Translations under genes and position numbers: made by a program
In this document: in pieces, positions 45,890-56,914 of the stretch
How the letters are laid out: each line of letters opens with the position of its first letter
Numbering within the stretch: the stretch's first letter is position 1
Notes under the pieces: model-generated
The model's database searches: none
Told to the model about the DNA's origin: nothing
What the model saw: the letters and a program-made list of their open reading frames with translations, nothing else
Assembly: GCA_012934845.2 (NCBI GenBank)
Contig: WNNJ02000912.1
Span: forward strand, 62,001-126,000
Origin: Pomphorhynchus laevis
Taxonomy: Eukaryota > Acanthocephala > Palaeacanthocephala > Echinorhynchida > Pomphorhynchidae
DNA length: 64,000 nt
Direction of reading: 5' to 3'

Positions 45890-46105
45890 TTCCTATTAAA
45901 AGGTAAAATGTTCCAATAAAACGTATAATGTTCCCAATGAAAAGTGGAATGTTCCCAATAAAAAGTGAGATATGTAATCCGCAAAAAATAGAAAAAATTG
46001 CACACTTTTTATCGGGAATATTCCACTTTCTACTGGGAACATTCCACTTTTTATTGAGAACATTCCACTTTTTAATGAAAGCATTCCACATTCTATTGGG
46101 AAATT
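45890..46105. repeat. inverted pair of 21 bp minisatellite arrays
   Basis: Left half repeats AAAAGTGGAATGTTCCCAAT on the plus strand; right half (46000-46105) repeats its complement, GGGAACATTCCACTTTTTAT. Unit length is 21 bp, so frames stay open on both strands and give spurious SGMFPIK repeats. The unit contains the palindrome GGAATGTTCC. Confidence 0.85.
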
Positions 46106-46159
46106 TTCATGTAGAAGTATCTCGCATTCTGCAGTTGAGAGTATATCTTACTGATTAGC

Positions 46160-47039
46160 GAAATATATAAATATATTCTACTGATGAAATGGCGAAATGG
46201 TAACATCTGTTTTAGTGATGATATAAAGAATTAATTATCTCTTGTTATTAAACTAATTAGATAGGCACACAAATTGATATATTTTAGACATTTACATAAT
46301 GTTTCTACGAATTTATTTTAAGTGTTTCGCTCACATAATTGGCAAGTGACAAAATTAACATGATTTAATCTAAAAATCGTATTGCGATAAAATAACTTTG
46401 TAAATATTCAAATTTGTCCATTAATTTTTAAAGCTATTTATAGATTAAAATTTAAATAAAAATTAATTTGGCTGGACTTTATAATGTGTAGCAAAGACTA
46501 GGAATTATGTGATGAAATTTTATATGTAAAATTGGAATGCTTATTTATTAAGGGCTATCTTACCTAGGACGCTTATGTACTGAGTTATTCAATATTTTTA
46601 TTGACAAAAGTATTTTTCATTATAAATTCAAATTTGACAGCTTTAGGTGATAATTTGCATAATTTGTATTGTTGCATCACATGCATTATATTTTTTTGTA
46701 AGTGGCATTTGTCACGAAATATAATATTTTATTTTTTAAAAATTATTATTTCTTAACATTTTGACATTTCGCAATATCGATGTTTTTTATCCAAAATTAT
46801 TAGATCCTATTGTCATTATTTAAGATATTTAAAATATTTAAGTTTTAATAATTAAAATTTAGTTATCTTTATACTATCTGTATAAAAATACAAATTAAGA
46901 ATTAATGTGTACATTATATTTAACACATCATTTTATTTGAAGTTCCATAAGATGAAATTAATGAGCATTAAACAATGAGGACAAAGTAGATTAAAATTTT
47001 GTAAAATTATTAAACTTTTTGGACTATATTTAGCTCTAT
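46160..47039. other. AT-rich sequence, nothing recognised
   Basis: No feature supported. Confidence 0.45.
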
Positions 47040-47235
47040 ATTTCATACACTTTTTAGTGAGAGCATTCTACTTTCTACTGGTAGCATTCTACTGTTTAAT
47101 GAGAAAATTCCACTTTTTAAGAGAACATTTCATTTTTAAATGAGAGCATTTAACGTTTTTTGAGAACATTCCACTTTTTAATGATAACATTCCAGTTTTT
47201 ATTGGGAAATCTCCACTTTTTAGTAGGAAACCATT
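47040..47235. repeat. 21 bp minisatellite, degenerate direct array
   Basis: About nine degenerate units of the same GAACATTCCACTTTTTAATG motif seen at 46000-46105, with the same orientation as its right half. Confidence 0.8.
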
Positions 47236-48044
47236 TATTTAATCTGGTTTAATCCACGCATTTGGAGATAGTTCAGACCTTTCACTTACGTGAAACTCAG
47301 AAAAATATGCAACCCTTTGTATTTTTATGATATTACGTATTTTAATATATTTGTGAATACTGCTGTATTTATATTACAACATGCACATTACCGCATTACT
47401 ATGTGTGAACTTTCTCCCCTCGTCTTTTAATTCTTATTTTGTTTCGGACATATTCTCAAAAGTAATAGGTTTGTGCAGGCAATATTTGGTTAAATTACTT
47501 TCCTTTGTTATGATCACGTTTTAAGGAAAATAACTCTTCTCACAGCTACGGATTTCATAATACCCAACCCTTTCATTCTTGGCATCCTTCTAAAAGTAAT
47601 TTCCGCTGCGTTGAAAATCAGTTCCTTAAAATGAATAAATAATTCATACGCTCATTTCTTAGCCGTGCATGTCAGCGTTGTGACATATAGCTAAATAATA
47701 TTGTACAGTATTGTTAGATGTACATCGCAGGCATTAAAATTTTACAAAAAATATTTCAAATATAGTTCAGATCTTTCACTTTCTTGAAATTCAGAAACAT
47801 ATGCAACCCTTTGTATTTTTGTAAATACACTTTGAATTTTTTACAAACATATTTTTTTACAAAACAACATTTTTATACGATAAAAATACTGACACATTAA
47901 GAGTTTCGATTCGAAACTTCTATCTCGATTTCCCAAGCATGCATACAAATTGAGTAATCACATGGCGAAAATAACGTTAATAGCATTATAGTATTCATAG
48001 GTACAGAGACTGTTTGGGATATTTAGTGATAAGTGGAAAAGTAT

Positions 48045-48110
48045 TGTTTAGTCAACTGGGCTACAGTTGTTTAGTCAACTGGAATACAGTTGTTTAGTCA
48101 ACTGTAGCTT
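48045..48110. repeat. three-copy short tandem repeat
   Basis: Units of TTGTTTAGTCAACTGG(G/A)ATACAG-type sequence, about 24 bp; GTTTAGTCAACTG occurs three times and contains a partial palindrome. Confidence 0.8.
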
Positions 48111-49015
48111 ACTTACCGTGTTCGATATTCCTGATGTGTTGAATTACATTTCTGTATTTTCCTTTATCTTCTACATCAATTGTTTTTATGTGTCAATGTC
48201 GACCTTGATATTCGACAGCTTTAGTCAATTATTGGTGTGCCTAAAGGCTCCCTGATATCTCCAAAATTAAATTTTGTCGAATCTATTTGTCTTTTAAACT
48301 CACGCTAATTTAACACACTGGAAGAATATTTTCAAGTTAAAACAGTTTCGACAAAATGAAAATTAAAACGTCACCTACCTGTTTTGTTGTATCTGATGAA
48401 ACATTTGATCAACCAATGACCAGAGAATTTGTTTAAAATGCAACATCATACACGCGATACCTGGACATAAACGTAATTAGGACACCCTTGAAACACAAAA
48501 TAACTTAGATATGAAAAATCTAATGAGACGATTGCATGCGTTTAATTCTCAATACTGCGCCGATTTTCATATGATCAAATTGATGATGTACTATAGGGTG
48601 ATCCATTGATTATACATTTCGCCCAACGCACAATTTTGTCAATGATTACATGGTGGATTGACGGACATTTGGACTCATTGGATTCAATTGTTGAATTATT
48701 TATATGTCAAATAAGGACAAAGAAGTGGCTTTATAACTCATGCCGTAAAATTATTATTTTAATTATTATGCTTCACATTTGACTTGGCAAAATGTCAAGG
48801 TTTATAAAACACCTGATTCAAAGTAGATAAAATGCGAGTTTAACATTTGGTTTAACATTATTTCAATCATAATAAATCACAATCATAAGAAATCATAAGC
48901 TTGCGCTTTGCGATATCTGAAATCGTTTCATTTATGTCAATGTCTGCAATATAGCGATAAGATAATTCGTATATTAAATTACTTTCATAAATAGTTATCG
49001 ATAATTATAATATAT
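48111..49015. other. AT-rich sequence, nothing recognised
   Basis: No gene or known repeat supported. Confidence 0.4.
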
Positions 49016-49019
49016 AAAT

Positions 49020-51415
49020 AATATATATAATAATATATATAATAATATATATAATAAAGTAGGCTACAGTATTTTTGTATGATTTTTATATTAATTTTAT
49101 ATTAAAATAAAAAATTTATAGATAATAATGTAGATTACAGTATTTTTGTATGATTTTATTAGTGATTTTATATTAAATCAAAAATTTATAGATAATAATA
49201 TAGATTACAGTATGTTTGTATGATTTTTATATTAATTTTATATTAAAATATTAAAATATAGATAATAAAGTAGATTACAATATTTTTGTATGATGTATAT
49301 ATTAATTTTTTATTTAAATCAAAAATTTATAAATAACAAAGTAGATTACAGTATTTTTGTATGATTTTTTTATTAATTTTATTTTAAAATCAAAAATTTA
49401 TAGATAATAAAGTAGATTACAGTATTTTTGTATTATTTTTATATAAATTTTATATTAAAATATTAAAATATAGATAATAAAGTAGATTACAATATTTTTG
49501 TATGATGTATATATATATTTTCTTTAAAAATCAAAAATTTATAAATAATAAAGTAGATTACAGTATTTTTGTATGATCTTTATATTAATTTTTAATAAAA
49601 ATCAAAAATTTTTGGATAATAAAGAAGATTACAGTATTAGTGTATGATTTTTATATTAATTTTATATTAAAATCGAAACTTTATAGATAATAAAGTAGAT
49701 GACAGTGTTTTTGTATGATTTTTATATTAATTTAATATAAAAATCGAAAATTTATAGATAATAAAGTAGATTACGGTATTTGTGTATGATTTTTATATTG
49801 ATTTTATATTAAAATATATAAATATAGATAAAAGAAGTAGATTACAATATTTTTGTATGATGTATATATTAATTTTATATAAAAATTGAAAATTTATAGA
49901 TAATAAAGTAGATTACAGTATTTTTGTATGATTTTTAAATTAATTTTATATAAAAATCGAAAATTTATAGATAATAAAGTAGATTATAGTATTTTTGTAT
50001 GATTTTTTTATTAATTTTATATTAAAATCGAAAATTTATAGATAATAAAGTAGATTACAGTATTTTTGTATGATTTTTATATTAATTTTATATAAAAATA
50101 TAGATAATAAAGTAGATTACAATATTTTTGTATGATGTTTATATTAATTTTATATAAAAATCAAAAATTTATAGATAACAATGTAGATTACAGTATTTGT
50201 GTATGATTTTTATATTAATTTTATATTAAAATATAGATAAACAAGTAGATTACAATATTTTTGTATGATGTATATATTAATTTTATATAAAAATTGAAAA
50301 TTTATAGATAATAAAGTAGATTACAGTATTTTTGTATGATTTTTAAATTAATTTTATATAAAAATCGAAAATTTATAGATAATAAAGTAGATTATAGTAT
50401 TTTTGTATGATTTTTTTATTAATTTTATATTAAAATCGAAAATTTATAGATAATAAAGTAGATTACAGTATTTTTGTATGATTTTTATATTAATTTTATA
50501 TAAAAATATAGATAATAAAGTAGATTACAATATTTTTGTATGATGTTTATATTAATTTTATATAAAAATCAAAAATTTATAGATAACAATGTAGATTACA
50601 GTATTTGTGTATGATTTTTATATTAATTTTATATTAAAATATAGATAAACAAGTAGATTACAATATTTTTGTATGATGTATATATTAATTTTAGATAAAA
50701 ATTGAAAATTTATAGATAATAAAGTACATTACAGTATGTTTGTATGATTTTTAAATTAATTTTATATAAAAATCGAAAATTTATAGATAAGAACGTAGAT
50801 TGCAGTGTTTTTGTATGATTTTTATATTAATTTTATATAAAAATCTAAAATTTACAGATAATAACGTAGATTACAGTATTTTTGTAAGATTTTTATATTA
50901 ATTTTTTATTAAAATCGAAAATTTATAGATAATAATGTAGATTACAATATTTTTGTATGATGTTTATATTAATTCTAAATATAAATCAAAAATTTATAGA
51001 TAATAAAGTAGATTACAGTATTTTTGTATGATTTTTATATTAATTTTATAATAAAATAAAAATAAAGTAGATTCTAATATTTTTGTATGATGTTTATATT
51101 AGTTCTATATTAAAATCAAAAATGTTTAAATAATCAAGTAGATTACAATATTTTTGTATGATGTTTATATTAATTCTATATATAAATTAAAAATTTATAG
51201 ATAATAAAGTAGATTACAGTATTTTTGTATGATTTTTTTATTAATTTTATATATAAATCAAAAATTTATAGATAATAAAGTAGATTACAGTATTTTTGTA
51301 TGATTTTTTTATTAATTTTATATTTAATTAAAAAATTTATAGATAATCAAGTAGATTACAGTATTTTTGTATGATTTTTATATTAATTTTTAATTAAAAT
51401 AAAATTTAGTTTTAA
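49020..51415. repeat. satellite array with units of about 50-90 bp and a 409 bp higher-order repeat
   Basis: GTAGATTACA(G/A)TATTTTTGTATGAT recurs some 30 times with A/T linkers (TTTATATTAATTTTATATTA, AAAATTTATAGATAATAAA). The segment beginning TGTATATATTAATTTTATAT at 49861 is repeated almost unchanged at about 50270, giving a 409 bp higher-order period. No coding potential. Confidence 0.93.
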
Positions 51416-51429
51416 TCATAAAATTATAC

Positions 51430-52285
51430 TCACCCATAAAATAATTATGTAATAGATAAATATAGATACTATATAAATAATAAATGCATTCACACAGTAT
51501 AAATATTTCGGATAAAACCTTTTTAAAATTCTTTATCGATCAAAACTTTTGAAATTATTTACTTATAAATGTATTTTAAATTTATATTTGTAAACTTCGA
51601 ATGTGCTCAGATTAAACTCGAAATGGCTGATATCGGCTTACAATTACGAAAATTCAACGATGCAAAAGTATTAACGATAGGAGTGTTATTCTTTGTAACA
51701 ATTGGTTTGTACACATTAAAATCTAATCTATACGTTTTGTTAATCTATCCGCTTCAAAAATTATTATTATTATTTTAATACTTAAAAAATTTATTTATTT
51801 CATCATTTTATCTACCTAAATTTATCAATTAAATAAAGATTTCAAATGCTAACATCTTTCTCGTTAACACAAAATTCCACTTTTAGGAAAAATAATTATT
51901 TTCATGCTGTCATAAAATTCTTTTGACATTCTCGAAAGTTCATTCACTCTCGAAATAAATTTATATCCGTCTTTTGACGCATTCGAAAAGCTAATAAATA
52001 TTACTTATAAATATTTATATTTATTAATATATTTTTTACAATATACATTTATAATAAAAATATTAAATTTATCGTCTTCAATATTTATATTATATTTATA
52101 AACAACAAGTTATTCAGTCAGTTTTTTTATTCAGTTATTAATATTTAATAATAATTAATAATATTATTAATATTAAATAATATTTAATTAATTTTTCATT
52201 ATTCTGTCATTTTTTGTATTACAATCAATTTTTAATTATTAAGTCATTATTATTTATAATTAATTTTTCAATTATTCTGACATTT
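51430..52285. other. AT-rich sequence with one small ORF
   Basis: Frame 51569-51778 (69 codons; inner Met at 51623) contains a hydrophobic segment VLTIGVLFFVTIGLY and could be a small membrane peptide or exon, but there is no family match I know. The rest is A/T-rich. Confidence 0.3.
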
Positions 52286-52290
52286 TTATT

Positions 52291-52426
52291 AAAAACAACG
52301 TCATTAAATGCACATTTTATTTGATTTAATATTCGGATTGATACAAACATTAATTTTTAAATATCAATGTTTGTATCAATCCGAATATTAAATCAAATAA
52401 GATGTGCATTTAATGACGTTGTTTTT
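52291..52426. repeat. 61 bp near-perfect inverted repeat
   Basis: Arms 52291-52351 and 52366-52426 are complementary with one mismatch around a 14 nt loop. Begins AAAAACAACGTCATTAAATG. It ends 60 bp before the start codon of the VWA-like gene, so it may lie in its promoter or 5' UTR. Confidence 0.95.
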
Positions 52427-52485
52427 AGCGCTAAAATAAAACAACAGTTTGTAAATTATTGTACTTTAATGTATTTGATTAATAC

Positions 52486-53175
52486 GTGTTCAAATTAATC
52501 TTATACAGTTACTGGTTAGTAGTGATGATATCATATAATTGCTCACAATTATCATTTGTTAATGTTTTGATGTTAGTTGATACCTCAATGTTTCTACCTA
52601 AGAAAACCAAAACTGAGTTGCAAGTTGCGATTAATGATCACATTACGGAAGTACTTACCTTTCGAAATCAATTATCATTTGTATATAGATTAGGTCTAGC
52701 AACTTACGGAGATAGTTCGAAACTCGTTATACCCTTATCTGACGATATTAACACCTTCATGTGGAATATGGCTGTATCGTATCTCTTTATTACCAGGGAT
52801 AGAGTATCAAATCTCGTTGATGGCCTTATGATTGTTAGTGATGAAATTCGCAGAGTACAGGCCTATGATGCACCTGAAAGCAAATCAATTGTTTTCATTA
52901 TTGGAGCTATACCTCCATCTTACTATTATGTAAATTACGCTAACTGGTTGAATTTTGAATCAACATCTTTTCAACGAATGCTGGTGTATCGATTCAATAA
53001 ATCAAATGGGCGTAGCCCAAATTCAGTTATAGCCAGAAAGCACTTTTGGGGAATAGATACCGAACTACACATTTTAAAGGAGAATCCAGTTCGTTGTATC
53101 ACAGAAAATATTTGTACATTTCATCATTCGGACATCTTCAAACAACCAAATGCACATATTGTGGATATAAGTTAA
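52486..53175 (+). CDS. secreted VWA-like protein
   Basis: 229 codons. Residues 1-20 form a signal peptide (LILYSYWLVVMISYNCSQ). Then LSFVNVLMLVDTSMFLPKK is a VWA first strand with a partial metal-site motif (D-T-S, but Phe where the last Ser of DxSxS should be). LGLATYGDSSKLVIPLSDD and KSIVFIIGAIPP fit later VWA strands. VWA domains mediate extracellular protein or matrix binding; metal binding may be lost here. Cysteines RCITENIC appear near the end. In the same frame after the TAA stop, SCIAQFCSNTCSACG is encoded, which looks like the end of an ShK domain. No intron that removes the stop in frame was found. Confidence 0.7.
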   Translation: MFKLILYSYWLVVMISYNCSQLSFVNVLMLVDTSMFLPKKTKTELQVAINDHITEVLTFRNQLSFVYRLGLATYGDSSKLVIPLSDDINTFMWNMAVSYLFITRDRVSNLVDGLMIVSDEIRRVQAYDAPESKSIVFIIGAIPPSYYYVNYANWLNFESTSFQRMLVYRFNKSNGRSPNSVIARKHFWGIDTELHILKENPVRCITENICTFHHSDIFKQPNAHIVDIS

Positions 53176-53250
53176 CCACGACTTATCTCATCTTGTATAG
53201 CTCAATTCTGTAGCAATACATGCAGTGCATGTGGTATTTATTTATGACAT
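53176..53250 (+). other. ShK-like cysteine tail downstream of the VWA ORF stop
   Basis: In frame with the VWA ORF: PRLISSCIAQFCSNTCSACG and a stop soon after. FC-x3-TC-x2-C is the classic end of ShK domains, and the two Cys before the stop would complete six. Either the stop is a disabling mutation of a VWA-ShK protein, or a different splice form exists. Confidence 0.45.
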
Positions 53251-53259
53251 GTAAGGCAC

Positions 53260-54420
53260 TGTATTTCTAGAACAAAAATATAATGATATAAATTATGTAA
53301 TAATTTATTTATAACTTATAAATATAACTTATTAGCTAAGTTAAAATTATATAACTCGGCTATATTAACTAACAATTAAGTGATTCTTATCAGATCAGTG
53401 GCAGATCGGATTGCCCGCTCCATGATCAATCTTCATATTATTAATATAACTGATATTATTAATAAGCATTCCTGCAAATTGATTACAAGAGGACAATTAA
53501 CGTGATAACCAGTAAGTGTGGTGCAATCATCGAACAAGGTATTCGTTATATGTCATTGATTTCAATGCCAGTTTATAATTGTGCTCCGGTAACCGGACGA
53601 TGCTGTTCGTGCAACGGATAAATCTCAATATACAAATGATATTGATTGTCCGATATAATCGTCGAAGTAAATCATTCAAAACTGCAATGAAGCTATTTTT
53701 AATAATGCTTGCAAGATCAGATATGGTCATTCAGCGATTTGTTTCGATCTTACAATAACTAATTACCGCAGTATTGACAGAATAAAGTTGAATTATCCTA
53801 AATCATATTTCCACTGTCTAGAAATATTTCGTTTTCCACTCTAGCGTCACTATTAAGATAAATCACTCTTCTGAACTTAGGGATCGGTTGTCTCTACCAT
53901 CAACTTCTGATTTCTTGCAACGCAGAATAAACTGGCACCAAAACCTCGTTTCAATTAACCAAAGGCATCTTAGCTCTTCAGTATCTTTCACAACACCTGT
54001 AGATGGATCATCTAATTAAAGAAATCGTTAATTTTGCATTTTTATATTTATGGTTCTCACTACAAATTTTATGTTAACCCATTAGTGTGTCATGTGCGTG
54101 ACTCTAACTTCAAATGTAGATATTGTTGAGATGAATGAGTATCTGCACCATGTTGCCTAATATATCTTAAATGCAACTGAACTCAATGATGTAAAGCTTG
54201 GGTCATTTTCAGCTCTTTGTTACGAAGACAGGCATTTTACATAGCCCATATCAACAGTGGGATTGCAAAGTAAAAATCGAATAATCATATAAATGTAATA
54301 CGATATTTATAATCCACAATAATATATGGTGGAGTTGATTTATATTTAAATCTATAAATTAATTTTTTAGTTATAAAGTGATTTTCTTATAACTATGATA
54401 TAGTTTGAAGATAAATTCTC
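53260..54420. other. intergenic sequence, less AT-rich, with possible exons
   Basis: A plus-strand frame at about 53500-53622 ends CAPVTGRCCSCNG-stop, and a minus-strand frame at about 54010-53860 reads CLWLIETRFWCQF. Both are short and unproven. No family recognised. Confidence 0.3.
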
Positions 54421-54424
54421 ATTG

Positions 54425-54800
54425 AAATTTTGATGACTATTTTTATTCTGAACGCTACTTTAATCCTAGCTACAAGCCAACACCAGTACACTATATTTCA
54501 GTATTAGTGGACTTCATCAGCTACTGATCCAATACCTACTTTTCATGTTTCGGTCCTTTTAATATTGGCTGACGATCACTCACATGTTTGCTTTTATTGG
54601 CAATTAGATTTGATGAAGATTTTCGTCTTACCTTTTGCAAATTTAATTGAAATCATTTCTGATTTCAAATTCAATAAACGTTGTTAGGGGAAGGTACTAC
54701 CTTCATTTTGAAAACCTTTCTCCGAATGATTACTATTATCAAACTAGTAATCTGTAGTTTGTTTCCTAATTTTAAGTTGTGCAGTTATTGTTACCATTGA
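54425..54800 (-). repeat. family B repeat, copy 5, with best-kept hammerhead
   Basis: On the minus strand it ends AAAATAGTCATCAAAATTTC like the other copies, and carries GCCAATA, GGACCGAAAC, CAGTAG-CTGATGA and GTACTGGTGTTGGC. 54600-54800 matches 36771-36960 in reverse, which extends the family unit to about 375 bp or more. Confidence 0.75.
54476..54526 (-). ncRNA. type I hammerhead with short stem III (family B)
   Basis: Minus strand: CAGUAG (54526-54521), CUGAUGA (54520-54514), stem II AGU/ACU (54513-54511, 54502-54500), GAAA (54499-54496), stem III AUA/UGU with loop UAG, cleavage triplet GUA, then CUGGUG (54486-54481) pairing with CAGUAG with one mismatch, and UUGGC pairing with an upstream GCCAA. 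Another copy has AUG/CGU in stem III, a compensatory change. Confidence 0.75.
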
Positions 54801-55052
54801 AAGTTTAAATTAAAGTACAAAAACTACGTATTTTTACTTTATTGAATATAATTTAAAAATCAGATCTAACTAAGTCTTTATATTTTGTGCAATATAAAGA
54901 CTTAGTTGCAAAAGTAGCAAATATTTTAATCTTAAGATTTTTTATAATTTGGATTTATAGTTGAATTTTTTAAAATTCAATTTTAAAAATTAATTTTTTT
55001 TAATTCTATTTAAAAAATAATGCATTGAAATCGCCTTGTTGGAAGTCAGTTG

Positions 55053-55280
55053 AATTTCATTTTGTTGAGATATTTCCGGAACTCTTCGACTAACTTGTAT
55101 TTTAGCTGGCTACATAATAGCTTCAGCTATCAGGTCGCATTACGAAAGAAAGCATGCTGTCCAGACAACACCACAGGACGGGACTCATCAGTGGACGTCC
55201 CTGTATCATCATTGTTTCGGCCCTCGCATGCACTATATTGACGGTAAACATGGTGGTCCTCCATCTCAACAAAATGAAAT
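55053..55280. mobile_element. 228 bp foldback element with hammerhead-like blocks (family D)
   Basis: Terminal inverted repeats ATTTCATTTTGTTGAGAT at both ends. On the minus strand it has GGGCCGAAAC and, 22 nt later, CTGATGAGTCCC, then GTC-TGGAC where UGGAC pairs with GUCCA before CUGAUGA. GAAA at the normal place is missing, so this is at most a degenerate hammerhead relative. Confidence 0.6.
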
Positions 55281-55289
55281 ATAAATTTC

Positions 55290-55900
55290 ATAAACGATAA
55301 TATAACATTGTTTATATAATACATAAATTTCAGAATATATATTATAAATTTACAGTTTTCTTAATTACTTTAGATAAAAATTATAGATTAGATTTTAATG
55401 TAATTTGTCAAAAATAAATATTAGAAATAAATATTAAATTTATAAAAACAAAATTTAGACAATCTATTAATATTGTGGTCTAAAATTGTAATATTAACGT
55501 TTGATAATGGATTTATTATATAAATGATAAATGTCATTGATATTTTCGAGTTTTTATCGTAAAAAGCACAAGTTTGAATTTGAACTTATGTAAAAATTAA
55601 ACTTCTTTAAATTAAACGAAATGTCATTTTAAATGGTTTTTCTAGCGTCATTTTAAATGGCATTGCTAAATGTAATTTGCATTGATAATGAATTTATTAA
55701 ATCAAACTTAGTAAAACTTAAATATTAAATTTAAATCTTATTTAACTTATGTAATTTAAATAATTGTTAAGAATTTGAGTTCGCTTAAGTTTTTTGGTCG
55801 ATACAAGATGTAGATAAAGTCTTGATCACGAATTTACTCTTAAGAGCTTCTACGCAAGTCAACTGTCAAGAGCCTATAATTTATTAATAGCAAACAGCTA
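55290..55900. other. AT-rich sequence, nothing recognised
   Basis: No feature supported. Confidence 0.4.
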
Positions 55901-55904
55901 TGTA

Positions 55905-56348
55905 ATGTTCTACGGCCAAATTAACAAAAGACTTCGGAGGAGAAATACGCTAAAGTTTGATCGATTACTAAAATTATTGTGTGCATTAGATCCTTCGAGA
56001 TGTCGAAACAGGTTTTTTTATAATCTTGAAATAGGAAATAAAATAAATCTGGAAAGTGTATGCTATTTGATATCTATTAATTATACAAGTCCAGAAAATT
56101 TAACGAATATACATCGACAGATTATGTTAACTTTAGAAGATAGCATCGATGCGTCCGTTTCAAACAGATGGAAGTCAGATACTGACATTTTGAATCATAC
56201 AAATCATGAACAGTTTTCATTCATTGAAATGTCTAAACCATATATGTTTACGGTAGCATCTACTGTTTCGATTTCAATTGCCGTACATTTTTGCTCATAT
56301 ATATTCAGACGAATAATTAACTTAGCTAAGCAGCATAAAGAAATCTAA
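55905..56348 (+). CDS. hypothetical small membrane protein
   Basis: 147 codons from ATG 55905 to TAA. N-terminus is very basic (NKRLRRR), then CALDPSRCRNRFFYNLEIGN with two Cys, a polar middle with potential N-glycosylation sites (NYT, NLT, NHT), and one hydrophobic segment MFTVASTVSISIAVHFCSYIF (residues about 114-134) followed by RRIINLAKQHKEI. It looks like a single-pass membrane protein or the last exon of one. Codon make-up is less A/T-biased than the flanks. AATAAA occurs at about 56457. No family recognised. Confidence 0.5.
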   Translation: MFYGQINKRLRRRNTLKFDRLLKLLCALDPSRCRNRFFYNLEIGNKINLESVCYLISINYTSPENLTNIHRQIMLTLEDSIDASVSNRWKSDTDILNHTNHEQFSFIEMSKPYMFTVASTVSISIAVHFCSYIFRRIINLAKQHKEI

Positions 56349-56914
56349 AGACAATATTTCAAAACTGCAATGAGCGAATGTATCCAAAAAATGTTATTTA
56401 TATATTTAAATAGCGAAAATGTTTTTATGTTCAAAAAATTTGTTTCATTTAGGTGAAATAAAATTATAGACAAGTATTTATTTTAATTTTACAATTTATT
56501 TATTTCCAAGTATTTGGTGGTTTGCTTTTCAAGGATATACTGGATTGCTAGAATTACAAAACCCTTTATATACGAATAAAATAGTACACGGAATAATGCA
56601 GAGTGTAATTTCTTAACGAAAGAAAGCAACGCAACTCAATGGAAGAACCAATGCATTTATGTTATACCATCCTTAAATGATAACCATGATAATTTCAAGT
56701 TCTAGTTAGACTTGTTGCCTGTAATGGGCGTCTTCTGTAATGCAATGTGCAAAGATTTCTTGATCAATTGTCTGGATGTTCTGCTTACGACGCTGCATCA
56801 AAAATGCAGTTTAAAATGCTGTTTAAACACCATTTTTATGAAAAATACCACTAATTAAATTTATAAAAACATCTTTTATTAATTGTTTCCGTTAAATTTA
56901 AATATTACGTGATT
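56349..56914. other. AT-rich sequence downstream of hypothetical ORF
   Basis: No further feature supported. Confidence 0.4.

Noticed and set aside
45876-46158. Overlapping ORFs on both strands with SGMFPIK-like repeats
   Set aside because: Produced by a 21 bp repeat whose length is a multiple of three.
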